A stretch of DNA of 64,000 nucleotides from Tubiluchus corallicola. Its lineage: Eukaryota; Priapulida; Priapulimorpha; Priapulimorphida; Tubiluchidae. The notes below the pieces were generated by a model, which made no database searches, had not been told where the DNA came from, and worked only from the letters and a program-made list of their open reading frames with translations. The DNA lies in the NCBI GenBank assembly GCA_030141605.1, contig JAQGDQ010000078.1:246001-310000 (forward strand), written 5' to 3'. Positions 48,915 to 60,991 of the stretch are shown here, in pieces (position 1 is the stretch's first letter; every line of letters begins with the position of its first letter). The translations under genes were made by a program, and so were the position numbers.

Positions 48915-49153
48915 TAATGGCGTGTTCAAACTACAGAGTTTTCTCTTGCAAGCTCTTATGCAAGTTCTCTTTGAGAGTAAATTCGCAAGTGTGAATGAAT
49001 GTTAAGGGCAAGAAATTCTCTCGCAAGTTATTGCAAACTCTCTGCGAGTGGCTGAAAGTTAACTTGCAAGACAACTTGTGAAGTCGTTCACACTTGTGAG
49101 TTTACTCTCAGAGAGAACTTGCAAGAGAACTCTCTAATCTAAACAATCCATTA
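48915..49153. mobile_element. Palindromic MITE, 239 bp
   Basis: TAATGG...AGAGTTTTCTCTTGCAAG at the left is inverted at the right as CTTGCAAGAGAACTCTCTA...CCATTA. The two halves can fold into a nearly complete hairpin with GAGAGTAAA and CAAGTGTGAA blocks. No coding sequence. It sits in the likely 5'UTR intron of the anoctamin gene, near the shared promoter. Confidence 0.75.
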
Positions 49154-49522
49154 AGTTAGATAAAGATAACCTACTTTGCATTAATTAGTAAAGTAGGTCA
49201 CTTTCAAGGATTTATTGCAAAAAAATTTACTCACCTAATTAACATTCCTTTGCTACTTCAACAAATATCATAAGACAGAATACATTTGATTGCTTAGACT
49301 TAAACTGTTATCACTGGTAAAGTGACATAACTGAGAATTTCAGACTAATCTATAAGTATTGAACCCTACCTGTTGCAAATCCTTACCATTGATTATTTGA
49401 TCATATAATAAGTGCTTTGCTTACATGTAATCAAATCTTCATCACATAATTCACATTACCAAAATATCAATCCATACCATTATGAAAGCATCAGATGTGT
49501 ATGTTAGGTTTCATTAGCTTAC

Positions 49523-49750
49523 CCTGTAAATAGCATATTAATCCATCGTCACTCTAAGCACCTGCATGCGCGTTCATGGCAACGGCTCCCGCCTCGCAGG
49601 CTTCGTAATCGTTTATGCATCACGTGACTGTTACCTGTTGGGCTTCACCTGCACTGGGAATAGATTAGCTGGCAGGAGCTAGTGCTGTGATTGTGTAATA
49701 AGACTAAAATAGTCGAAGCTATAAGCTGTTGCAAGTAATTACAACCAGTT
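49523..49750. promoter_or_regulatory. Probable divergent promoter for the anoctamin and coiled-coil genes
   Basis: The two genes point away from each other, with coding starts at 48802 (-) and 49889 (+). Each has an acceptor just before its first coding exon (48811 on the minus strand, 49838 on the plus), implying 5'UTR introns. A minus-strand donor CAGG|GTAAGC at 49522 and a plus-strand GCAA|GTAATT near 49732 would close these introns, leaving a small CG-richer core (about 49555-49700) as the only place for both start sites. An E-box CACGTG occurs near 49621. Start sites are inferred. Confidence 0.5.
49570..49583 (+). promoter_or_regulatory. RFX X-box-like site
   Basis: GCGTTCATGGCAAC matches the 14-base X-box consensus GTNRCCATRGYAAC at 11 positions, with a perfect right half ATGGCAAC. 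RFX factors control ciliary genes in animals. The site is about 300 bases before the coiled-coil gene's ATG. Confidence 0.35.
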
Positions 49751-49888
49751 GTAATCTGATGGGATTTCTCATCAGTATTTCAGTGCTGTATTGATATTTT
49801 ATTTCCGTTGCTGTTACTGGTAATTTTTGATTTTTCAGAGCTCTTTAATAAGTGCATATTGATTACTACTAAGTCAAGTGTGGTCGAC

Positions 49889-52800
49889 ATGGCAACCGTA
49901 GCTGCACAGAGGCAAATAGAGGAAAACAAACTACGGGTCGGTGAAGAGGACCCAAAATTACTTGAGCATAAGTATGAAGAATTAATCCAAAAACGGTATG
50001 TTTGCAGCCTGTTCGTTATGTTGTGTGCTATTATTATCCCCACAAATTTCAAATAATCCTTGAGTCCCCACCATTAATCAAACATTTTGACAATAATTTC
50101 TAATCCAGTCCACCAATTTGAAGTTGTAAAGCCCGGGGACTGATGAAGGTGCACCCAAAATGATAGGAATGATTTGTCTGAAATTTTCTCAGGATGAACA
50201 ACCACACTTAGCTCATTTCTGTACTTACAAGTTTCAAACTAAAAAAAATAGATTTACTAGTTACAAAATTAATTAGAAAGCACTGAATATCAAAAATTTT
50301 GTCTTCTTCTTGCTTTCTACTTACCATTATTAACAATTGAATTTTTGCATATAAGATCGGTACAAACATTTCTCATTTCATATTAAATCAGAAAGATTAT
50401 TTTAGAATATTAAACATTCGTAAAGATGACATTTTTAAAGCATTTTTAACTAAGGAACAAGGGTGCATAATTTCTGGTGCATAAATCAAGAATTTGGTAT
50501 TACCAAACGTACAGTATCATGTACTTCAACAGTAAATAACTTTGCAGTATGATATAAATAGTGATTGAAAAACATTTCCTTTTTTTTTTGATATTTAGGG
50601 CATTCTTAGACGGCTCAATCAATGAAATGAAGGATAAAATTAGTGAACTAGAAGAGAAAATTGAAAATCCAGAGCACAATGGTATGTTAATTTACCGGAA
50701 GAGCTTCTTCAAAATATGAATCCTTTATGTATTTGAAAATTGTGAATTTCAATGCTGAGGTCAGATGCATAGGTGCTGTATGATATGCCCTAAAAACTTG
50801 TATCTCGTGCAGGGAAAACTGATTGCACTGTTATCATGAATTGGCAGATTTTGGAGTAATTTACACAGGAATACATAAAGCATGCCATAGAACTAGATTC
50901 ATATTATAGCATATTTTTACCCTTAGAAAAGGCTACTGATGTTCTATACTTTCATTACTGGCACAGTGCATTTATTACAATAAAAATAATTAGGGCCTTC
51001 CTTGTAGCAAGCACCATTGTAGCAATCATACATGAAATGATTACCATAGTTTTGCTGTTTATGCTAAGGTAATGTTAATGTGCATTATGTCATGTTACCG
51101 TCTATATATTTGACCTCATTGCATCATATTACATAGCTGTAATTAATGCCAATATTCATGTTTAGTCACAATCATTTTGCTTTTATTACAGATGACCAGT
51201 AGTTTTTTTTATAGAATTATTATGTATTTTAGGAAATGAGGCGGTACTTGACGTCTTAATTGAGATAAACTAATCAGTGTTTGTTATATCTAGTTCGATT
51301 TTTGTTTAAGATAATGAGTGGCGTGTCAGATATGAAACACAGACTGAATACAATCAGTATTTAGAGCAGCAGGCAGTGCAATTAAGAGAAAGGATAAATC
51401 TTCTGGAATCTTGGGAAAATGGCGACAATGGTAACTGTGTGACATTTTCAATTATTGCTACTGAAAGCTTGTTTAGATCATGCCTAAATTGCTCAGTAAT
51501 TAAATATTAGTAAAAGCTGGCTTTTTAATTAGTGCTAATTATGTCTTGAGTTCAAGATTTTGAATTAATGGTGGTATGGAGTCACACTTGTTAAATTTCA
51601 TTATTCTAGGCTCTAAATTCAGACTAGATCTCAACTCATTCACTTTTCCTTCCTCGAATGAAGAGATCATAGTAAATTTAAATTATTTATGAGAAACATG
51701 TACAACACAGTTTTTGAGTTCAAAAATATAATTCAATTTGTTCATTGATGTCTAAATTAAATTAAATTGTCTCACTGTTGCAGTAGAAGTGATATATATA
51801 TATATATATATATACTAATGGACCTACTGTTAGGATAGCTAAACTTATTATAATACTTGAAATCACAAACTGCTGTAAGCTAAAAATTTCATACAATACC
51901 TCTGCACAACTTGCCCAGCTTTGAACTATAATTGAGGATCCAGCATGATAACAGTTAACAGTCATTATGAGACTGTAAGTTTCTTATTATGAAGAATAAT
52001 ACTTCCAGATCAGATGCTGCTTTCTGATACTGATATTGATATGCAGCCTCCTTCAGCAATGAAAATAGCCAATGGGAATCGTGGTTAATAAAATGTCCTC
52101 TGACATATCAAATTTTCATAGTCAAAATTTAAACTAGGAAAGTCATTACGTGAATGTGCCCATCAAAAGTGGATTACGTAATTTATACTTATAATAATGT
52201 GAGCTAAGGCTCTGACTAAGGTAGCCTTCACTTACTATTACAATTTTGCACTGTGGAATTCAAGTGACTATCGGTTAATTCTGTATTGTGTTATACTATT
52301 TTCAAATTTCAGTCAATTGCTCTGTAGTATGGTTGGCTGCACTGTGACAATTTTGAAAGCTTTATTCTCTTATCCATAAAAATGGATAACCGTAAAAATT
52401 AACATCTCTGTTTTCATCTATGTAGTACACCGAGCTGTCACATTCTGTGTGAGATTCACATCCTTCATAATCTGTAATGTTAATTATGAGACTACGGCCC
52501 GTTTTTACATACAGTTTTTACCTGGACTTTTTACATTAGTGAAACATTTGTCTGAATTAAAGTACTTATAATGCTATGCATGGACTTGTTTCTACATATA
52601 ATTTTACTGAATTTTTTCCAGCTTTAGAGAACATGTCATGCCATATCGTATATCATTGAATAGGTCCTTCTGTTAAGTCCTGATGTCCGGCATTGCAATG
52701 TGCCAAGCAATATTATCAAATTGCATTCAAATGTCATCAAAATCAAAAGCTCTTAGAGTACGATTTAGTAGCTATTTTCACTCTTCGATTGTAACATTCA

Positions 52801-55800
52801 GCTTATACATATTGATCCAGTTCATTGATTTACTGAGTTGGTTTATTAAGACAGATCTTGCACATTCTGTAGATGGTATGTTACTTAGTCGAACCCCACT
52901 TTAATCAACAATTTTATTAACTTTTATCAGAGTCTTTTAAATCAAAGCAAAAACAAAACACTAGAACATATTTGACTTTTTTTAATAAACGACCAATTTA
53001 ATTCGGTTTAACAAAAAAATCTGTCTGATGAAAAACTCAATTTGTTCAATTAAAGCACGAGTGAAAAATGAAACACACCTATATCAGACACGAAGTATGC
53101 CCATTTTTAGTAACTTTTCCCAGTTTTGCTTGATTTCACAGTCAACTACACACTAAGCTTGCTGAAATTGTCATGGACTCTTTTTTACAGGGCTGTTTGA
53201 AAACCTCGATGCTATGAATGAGGTAAGTGTAAGTGAACCAAGTTATTATAGTGAACCTACATTATTTATGAAAAATATGTAGAACAGAAATGTAATGCCC
53301 TCAAACCTTGTTATAATGCCAACCTCGCATAATGCGCAAATTTTTAGCAAAACAAGATATCCATATTTGCATAGACATTGCTTAACACCAACTTTTTTGT
53401 GGTCCTAAAGAAGGTGGTATAAAGAGGTTTGACTGCATGCATACAGAAGTAAGTTTCCGTATATCTACAGTCCATACAATTTGTAGCTGTGGGCAGTAAG
53501 GCTAACTAGTAATTATTAAACAAAAATATGGTAGAGCTGTACATACAAGAAAATAGGCAGATGTGGTTGAAAATATATGGTGACACTAAATATAAACAAT
53601 AAAGTTAGATTTTTATCTATTTATTTATCTATTTAGCTCAACATTGCAATATACAAACTATTATAATTACGGAATTGACAATACATTGCAGTGCAAATTA
53701 ACTTATAAGCTATGCTCAACATGAATAGGCCCTTAAGTATGATATAAACAAACAATAGGTGCTGTTGAATGAGGTAAAGCAAATAAAGGCAACGATAATG
53801 ATGACAGTGATAATGGTAATGATAAACACAATAGGTATATGGTTTAGCTTGGATGATTGTGAAGCTGCATATTCAAACAACTAGGAATACAAAAAATACT
53901 AACGTTAGAGAAAAATATGCATGTGAAGAATTACAGACAGATAAGTAAGATTACACAATCAGAAAGATAAACTCATGCTAATAATTAAACACTTAATATT
54001 ACAGGTCAAACTTAGTGAACTGATACAAGGATTAATGAGAGAAAAAGACTCGTTATTGACACAACTGAGAGATTTTGATTGGCGTCTTGAGCAAGAAGCC
54101 AAGGTTTGTCAAGAAAAATTGTCTGTTCTTATTTTCATGTCATTTAAACAAAGCATGACAAATCCCACTTTAGCACCTGTGTGACCGGCATGTCGAATCC
54201 ATTGGGTAGAGTGAATATTTTTCAAATCAGTTTGATTGTTGACAATTGCAAAATCTTTGTTTATTTATCCCCATTTTCTCTTCTCTCTCTCCCTCTCTCT
54301 CGGCAGTTTTATACTGCAATTAACTATGTAGTATTGATTTATTATTATTGTGTAACTTTTCTTTCACTATAATTATCTCATTTATTCATCCTTATTAATT
54401 ATTTTTTGCATTTTTTTGTAATTTGATTGTAATTGTGTGATGTTGTATTTTGTAAAATGAACTGTGGTTTGCTATAAAAATACTAAATCAAATCACTGCC
54501 CCTTTCTCCCTCTCCCTCCTTTCTCCCTTTTTCATATCTTTTCTTCCATCCCCTTCCCTAGAAATTTTACTGTACTATTAACATTGTATTTTCTTATATC
54601 CCACTCAGTGATATTACCCATTTCAGTCGTTCTACATAGCTCATGAGGCAAGGAAAGTTTTTCTTACTGATGTCAGCCATACCAGTCGATTCTACACATC
54701 TGATGCTTTGATGCAGTCTGCAGATTCTGAAAAACTGGCTAAAGAGTAAGAATAATTTAAAAAATACCTGTAATTTAATGAGTAAATAAGTAAGCGATTT
54801 ATTGCCCCATGTTATAGTATATCTAATGAAATTTGTGTGGTTTTACGTGCTAAAACAAAAGAAAAAGAAGCTTGCATTCCCTTCCTGGCCATTGTTATGC
54901 TTGTGTACACCAAAGTATTTTCAGAGTAATCGTCATGCAGAGATCCATCTAACAACTTCTGAATGCTCTAACTCTTAACATTTTTAGGATTGTGTTTGAA
55001 AGATTACTGTTTTATTTCAATAAACTTCAGCTTTAACATAAGCATGGATGGTGTAAAAACCACAGGATACAAAACAAAGTGCAAAACATAAAACTATCTA
55101 AAGGACACAATTTCTGAATCTGACTATCATGGAGTTTGAAATTTTAGGAACATTGCCCCAGATCAGCGTATCCTCGACCCTAAAAAGCCTCCAATCAACA
55201 AAAAAGCAACCGTGAAGAGATTACCAAAACTGGATGGCGATTTAGGAACGGAAGAGAATGGACTGGACTCATTGCCTTCCAACACTTCGTTGGACATTGC
55301 CAATGCCACATGGACTCAAAACCGTTACAAACTTGAGTTTCCACCATCTAACATAGAAGGTAGAAAATAACATAACCATCTTAACCTTGTATGTTGTTAG
55401 GCTCAATCTAAACTAAATTTGTGAGTGTAAACTTACCACATTGTGAAATATTTGCAAAGACCTACTCCAGAGTATAAGCCTAATGCTACCAACAGTAATA
55501 ATTATTACAATATCACTTTTTAAGTCGGGTGCATTACTGTTATTATCATTATACTTAACAATTGTGTTAAAATTACCGAAAATCTACAAGGACTTGTTTT
55601 ATTATTGCAAGACAAAATAGATAATTCAAAAGTCGTCTAAAATAAATTACAATATTTACCAGGATGTGCAGACAAAGACAAAACGAGATACATAAACAGA
55701 CATGCCCACCAGAGTATGCACATAGGCGAAGCTGTTAAAAAAAGCTGAAATATGTGATGGCGGAGAGATTGCAATGTTATTCAGTTTTCAAACCAAACTT

Positions 55801-57023
55801 ATCGAAAATTGGGAAATGTGAAAAATAATCTGTACTAAGCCTATTTTGAACCAAATACCAGTGATTATGACCAGTATTAATTTACTTCTTTGTGAACAAG
55901 TTTCATTTTAAAACTTATAATTGTAGGTTCATTCTCAATTTATAATAATTAAAAACCTGTTAAATAAATGAAATTTTCGTTAGTTTGTGATTGTGATTAC
56001 CACTGTAACAAGTTGACGTCAGTTCCAACAGGTTAAAGCATGCAACTCTGGTATCGTGTAAGCAACCAATGCATTCAGCTTCATTTTCACTTGTAATATT
56101 GTATGGCTATTGTAACATATTTATTATTTTATTTACCATTTATTCATATATGTTTAGCCCAAATATAATACAGTCACGTTAGTGAATTAGTACAAAAACG
56201 AACGCAACATTAGCCTTATTATTACACACTCGCACAGCATACAGAAAGAAATGTGGATACGACGGTTCCAAACGAACAGGCTTGCAACTAAAATTTAAGG
56301 CATGAAAACTTTACATAAACTGCACAAGCAAAAATTGAGATACTAAATTTGACCATTGCAATTTCAATTATCCAACATATATTAGTAACAAAAAAGTTAC
56401 TAATATATAGGAATCAGACAGTAGTTATATGCTCAAATATACAGCAATTATAAATACGGATCTCCTACCTTTTATTGTGCTATAATGTCCTTTTTAATTT
56501 TAACTGTGCTTTCCTCTCCGTCTGTGCCAGTGAACTTATAACATCCCAGAATACAGTATGTAATATGAACAGGACAGATGTACAGCAATTATGTGACGTG
56601 ACGCTTCGAAGCAAATTGACCACAAGAAGAAGAAGAACAACAATGCAAGTACTAGACACCCCATTGTGGAAAAGTATATAGGTTTTGAATTTCACTCTTG
56701 AATTGTACACACATTCTATCTGAATTACAGCAATAAAAGAAGACCCACAGGACGGTAGTGATTCCACTCATAAAACACACAGAAGATCCAAATCTCAAAT
56801 TCCACGAATTCGCAAACCTCTCTCTGATGAAGATCAGTCCCAAACGGACATGCGAAGTGCTATATCGATGGATTCGCTAAATGAGTCGTCCACAGCATTG
56901 ACCACATATTTGGTAGAGAAAGAAGCAGGTGAACAGCAGGACAAGCAATCCAAAATACCACAGGCTAAAGGAAAGAAGTCTTCAAAAGGAAAATCAGTTA
57001 CAGCAGCTAAATCAAAGAAATAA
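49889..57023 (+). CDS. Coiled-coil protein, 8 exons, 354 aa (possibly CCDC169/DUF4600-like)
   Basis: Exons: 49889-49995, 50599-50681, 51311-51430, 53191-53222, 54005-54103, 54627-54745, 55148-55359, 56731-57023; frame is kept at every junction (1065 bases). Residues 1-160 are charged and helical with heptad-like spacing (KDKISELEEKIEN, QLRERINLLESWE, LLTQLRDFDWRLEQEAK), then SFYIAHEARKVFLTDV. The last 160 residues are Lys/Ser-rich and probably disordered, ending in KGKSVTAAKSKK. The WRLEQEA plus EARK..L pattern reminds me of CCDC169 (DUF4600), but I cannot confirm this. An in-frame ATG at 49808 lies upstream of a TTTTTCAG acceptor at 49838, so the start at 49889 is preferred. Function unknown. 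Confidence 0.8.
51792..51814. repeat. (TA)n microsatellite
   Basis: TA run in the 1.76-kb intron 51431-53190 of the coiled-coil gene. Nothing else is seen in that intron. Confidence 0.9.
53298..53436. mobile_element. Short MITE, CTCAAACCT ends
   Basis: About 139 bases with left end CCTCAAACCTTGTTATAATG and right end TATAAAGAGGTTTGACTG, inverted copies of each other and similar to the ends of the element at 18898-19723. It lies in the coiled-coil gene intron 53223-54004. Confidence 0.65.
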
Positions 57024-57217
57024 ACTAAATACGAGTGACACGTATTCAAATAGAACTCATTTCACTGTTACGTTAATGTTAAATTATCATGAAATCTTGT
57101 TACACTGCTGCTGATGTAATTGCCAGCTTTGTCACGATGACAGTTTCTGTTTTGTCTGGATTTCAATAATGAATTATTCAAACAGGATAACAGGTGAACT
57201 TTTTTGGCCATTGTAAA

Positions 57218-57420
57218 TGCAACAAAAATGCGCAGTGTTCACATGTATTGTTGTAGGCATAATAATATTTTACCATTTATCACTTATTAAAATTATCTAG
57301 GAAACAAAATAGAGGCTACACAGTAGAATGACTTTCATAACCTCCCCTTACCGATAACCCCTCTATAGCGCCATATTTAGTGGTGTACCAGACGTGGCGT
57401 TATAACAAGGTTTCACTGTA
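57218..57420. mobile_element. 3' part of the 18898-19723 MITE family
   Basis: About 200 bases matching 19513-19723, through CATTTATCAC, TTAGTGGTGT(A/C)CCAGAC and the end GTTATAACAAGGTTTCACTGTA. It is 5'-truncated and lies about 200 bases past the coiled-coil gene stop, so it may fall in its 3'UTR. Confidence 0.65.
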
Positions 57421-58867
57421 AATCATTCTCATTATAATGCCAGCTGTTCAATGCACAACTAACCAGCTCCTCAAAAGAAACAAATCTGCAAATGTTAAAA
57501 TTTACACAACTGGAATTGTGCGACTTTTACATATTATTTGCTCTTCGTTGTTCAAGTGCTAATTGCACTGTATGGGTAGAACATTGGGAAATCAATGCTC
57601 TTCTTTGGCCAACATTTCACAATGGTGTGAAAAGACTGCTTTAACCTCTGTCACACTTTGGTAGACGTTGACTGATTATCTTACACACAGAACAGGCAAT
57701 AGAATAGTATGCACCCATTTTTAATGAAACGGTAATATAAGAAACTTCCAGCGGTAACTAAGATAACTAGAGGACCCAATTAACTGTTCATATTTGATGG
57801 CCCAGACCAGGTATTGTCATATCATGAGGCTTGCAAAAAGTTTGCAAAAAATGTGCAACTAAGCTAACACAACTACAAAAACTATTGAATGAAAAAAACT
57901 GATACTAATTAATGTTTATTTCACCTGTTCAAAAAATGTTGTTTCAAAATAAATTTCGTAATTATTTATAATCAATAGTAACCACTTATACAGCAACATC
58001 TTTAAAATTCGCCTAAATCTATTTCATCTTTTGTTCTAGCACTTGTATGATTTAATAGATATTTATTTACAACAACGATATATATATATATATATATATA
58101 TACAGTGCACTACATGAAAAACAATGGAGATATCTGCAATTTACGACACAGCTCGCCGTCTTGTTTAACAACTGCACAAAAAATTGCATTTTCATAAGAT
58201 TATTGTACAAAATTGCTCTTGTATGAAATAATATATTCATAAGAACTTCCAAGCTACAAGATCTGATACTGACAAGCAACAACCAGCTAATTTGTTTCTA
58301 GAAAATGCCCATCTTGCTGCAGTGACATTGCGTGAACCAGCCAACAATATTAGCATTAAGGCTGTTGCCTACAAACATATTGGTAGTTGACTGCTTGCAT
58401 TAATCACATTCTTAACACAGTGCTGCAGGTCTGGAAAAGATCATGACACAACCACATTGTCTTCTGTATTACACACAGTAGAATGGATTTAGGAGACAGC
58501 ACAGATTAACTATTAGCAAAATAAGCATGTGGCTAGGATCTCAGGGGAAGAGGTGGCCCCACATAAAATACATCGGAACGTGTGTGGTGGTTTCTGTGTT
58601 TGTTTATAATATTATGGTACAGATGGGCATCGAGATTTTGACTACTGAGCAGTCTGATGTGCTCCTTGCCTATGTGATGACACTGACTTATATTACACGT
58701 CGTCTCTTACACAGTCTCTGAATTGTTAATCTAATATAACTTTTTTATGCAATGTAAAGAAGATGTTCCAGCATTTACTGTACATAAATCTTACTGCAAG
58801 TTTTTTTTAATTTCGAAAGATAAAATTTCATTTACAGTTTAGTATTGTTTCCATACTGAATTACACA

Positions 58868-58931
58868 TATTTATGGGGGTACGATGATCTTTTCGGTGCT
58901 TAGGGCTTCTTGTGGTCATAATCAGGCCCTG
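58868..58931. mobile_element. hAT-like element 3' end fragment
   Basis: Ends GTGGTCATAATCAGGCCCTG, matching the ends of the copies at 28746 and 45628. Only this end is recognisable. Confidence 0.45.
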
Positions 58932-59164
58932 GACTTAGAACAGCCCACAGGGAAAGAAGTCCAGTCAAAACACTGACATACAAACGATTCAGCTGCCCCT
59001 ATAAACAATAGAATCAAATTCGAAATGAAAAAAACTTGTTGGAATCGGATTCGATTCGAGCATTCAAACTCGAATGTTCTATGGTCACTTCTAATGTCCA
59101 GTATTGTAAGTTTGTTGTGCAAACTAAAGTACATCACAGCAGTATTATTTCATAACAGCTGTTC

Positions 59165-60107
59165 AGGACCAGGGCTTTACCACTAAGCAAACCAGGCAGT
59201 TGCCTAGAGCCCGAAATTCTGGAAGTTATTCTTTAATTTTATGTTTAGTATAACTAATAAAATATATTAGTGTAACAAATCAAATAAAATAATTTTAGTT
59301 AAAGGAAACGCACTGCTTTCATCATTTTCCATCAAATATGCGATTCTTCTGACAACAAAACGCTTTATACTTTTGCTTTATTTGAGCCCGGTTTCACAAA
59401 GCCGTCAATAACTTAACGACATCGTTATTAACAGTAAAGTGAATGTAATAATGACGTAGTTAACTTAGTAACAGCTTTGTGAAACTGATGCCTAGTTTGT
59501 TAAGATTGTCAATTTTCTCAGACACTGCTACCCTGCTTAAATTTGCAGTTTCAGTTGCATCCATAGAGCAGTAAAGCTAAGGAAGTGCTTTTAGTAATGA
59601 TCTTTCTAATAATAAGAAAGTTTCCTAATTATGGGAGGTCAACCTATAAGAACAAGTCCTTAGAAACAGAATACAAGGAAACAAAAAGTAGAAACGCTGA
59701 AATACTCTCTAATGAAGTGTTTGCAACCTGACCAGAGTTACAGCTGTGAAGATGATGAAGCTAGTGAGCTGGATTAACACATGAAGAGTTTCAAAAATTT
59801 TCTGATGAAATCGCTGTGGCAAAATGTAGCAGAAATTGCTGAAATTTGGTTGCTCCTGAAGATCAAGGATGTACAATTGGGTCATAAGTTCAATTTCGGA
59901 TTCAATCAACACAAGCTGTAGATAAGTAATTAATTACAGTTAAAGTTAATTAGTACATATAATACATATATGAGCCTAACACACTTGTACCATTATACTT
60001 TATTGTAATAATATACAAGAAAAATTCAATTTGTGGGTGTGGTGTTGACCACGGAGGCACTAAGAATACTTTTGCCTTGGGCGTCAAACTACCAAGAACC
60101 GGCCCTG
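59165..60107. mobile_element. Region bounded by hAT-type ends
   Basis: The left boundary CAGGGCTTTACCACTAAGC followed by GCCTAGAGCCC, and the right boundary (inverted) CAGGGCCGGTTCTTGG followed by GCCCAAGGC, are both in the style of hAT termini but differ from each other. They may be ends of two separate worn elements. A minus-strand frame inside (59709-59912) is too short to call a transposase. Confidence 0.35.
59387..59492. mobile_element. Short palindromic MITE
   Basis: CCCGGTTTCACAAAGCCGT at the left and the inverse of GGCATCAGTTTCACAAAGC at the right, about 106 bases in all. The GTTTCACAAAGC ends are common in animal palindromic MITEs. Confidence 0.6.
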
Positions 60108-60221
60108 CATCTATTGTTCTTTGTTCAAATTTTCTCAAGCAGCTTAACAGCCACTTGTTGCAACAGCTTCTGTGTGCTAGCAAATGATTATTGCTTATTG
60201 CATTTACAGACAAAATATTGC

Positions 60222-60901
60222 ACAGTAAGCCCTTGTTCAACGAAGCCCCGTTTAGCAACATTTAGTTTCAACGATGCTGAACTTTTGACATTTTTTTCAC
60301 TTAACAACCATCTTTTTACTTTCCTCAAGGCCAATTTTTTATCAACAATTTCTTTAACTAATTTGATGCATAAAAACAACACATATTGCATTATTCTGTT
60401 CTAAAAATGCACTCGTAACATAAGCAGCACTATTATGTTTTTGCTTCCTGACTGACTACTAGCTGTTTGCATCAAGCGAGACCTGGGAGCAAACTTTATG
60501 TGAAGGAATTTTGCCTGCAACCTGTTTCTATAGTAATCAAACTAAGTGTCTAGATAAAATTCCCAAGGTCATCCCAAGGCTTGTCTTTAACTCTGCAGTG
60601 TTTGTTGTTTAACACCTACCTAGGCTTAAATGTTCACAAAAGAGAAACCGCCAGCTAGGTGTTGGTAAAAAATATACAGGTAGTTTCAAGCAAGCAGAAA
60701 GAAATTAATCAATAGAAATATGAATAAAACTCATGAAAAAATTAATTTACACGTATTAAGTACCATTGATTTTTACCTCTGGAACGTATCTCAATTCCTT
60801 TACGTTACTTTTTATGAAAGTTTTGGTTTCATAACAACATTTCGCTTAACGTTGCATTTTTACTTGAACGCATTAGCGTTGTTAAGCGAGGACTTACTGT
60901 A
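60222..60901. mobile_element. MITE of the 32366-32771 family
   Basis: Left end ACAGTAAGCCCTTGTTCAAC and right end inverted TACAGTAAGTCCTCGCTTAA, about 680 bases with no transposase. Longer than its relative at 32366-32771 but with clearly related ends. Confidence 0.6.
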
Positions 60902-60991
60902 CAAGTGCTGGGCAAATTTGCATTTAGTTCATTTTACACAACACTTATGGCTGTCATTAATTGAATGAATTTGTTGCAAATCTTAGATATC

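Larger units (their letters stand above)
57421..60991. other. Convergent intergenic region with repeat debris
   Basis: Between the coiled-coil gene and PRMT9, both ending here. It holds a (TA)n run (58079-58104), fragments with hAT-like ends (58868-58931; 59165 and 60107), a palindromic MITE (59387-59492) and a second-family MITE (60222-60901). I see no intact gene. No convincing poly(A) signal was assigned to either flanking gene. Confidence 0.65.
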
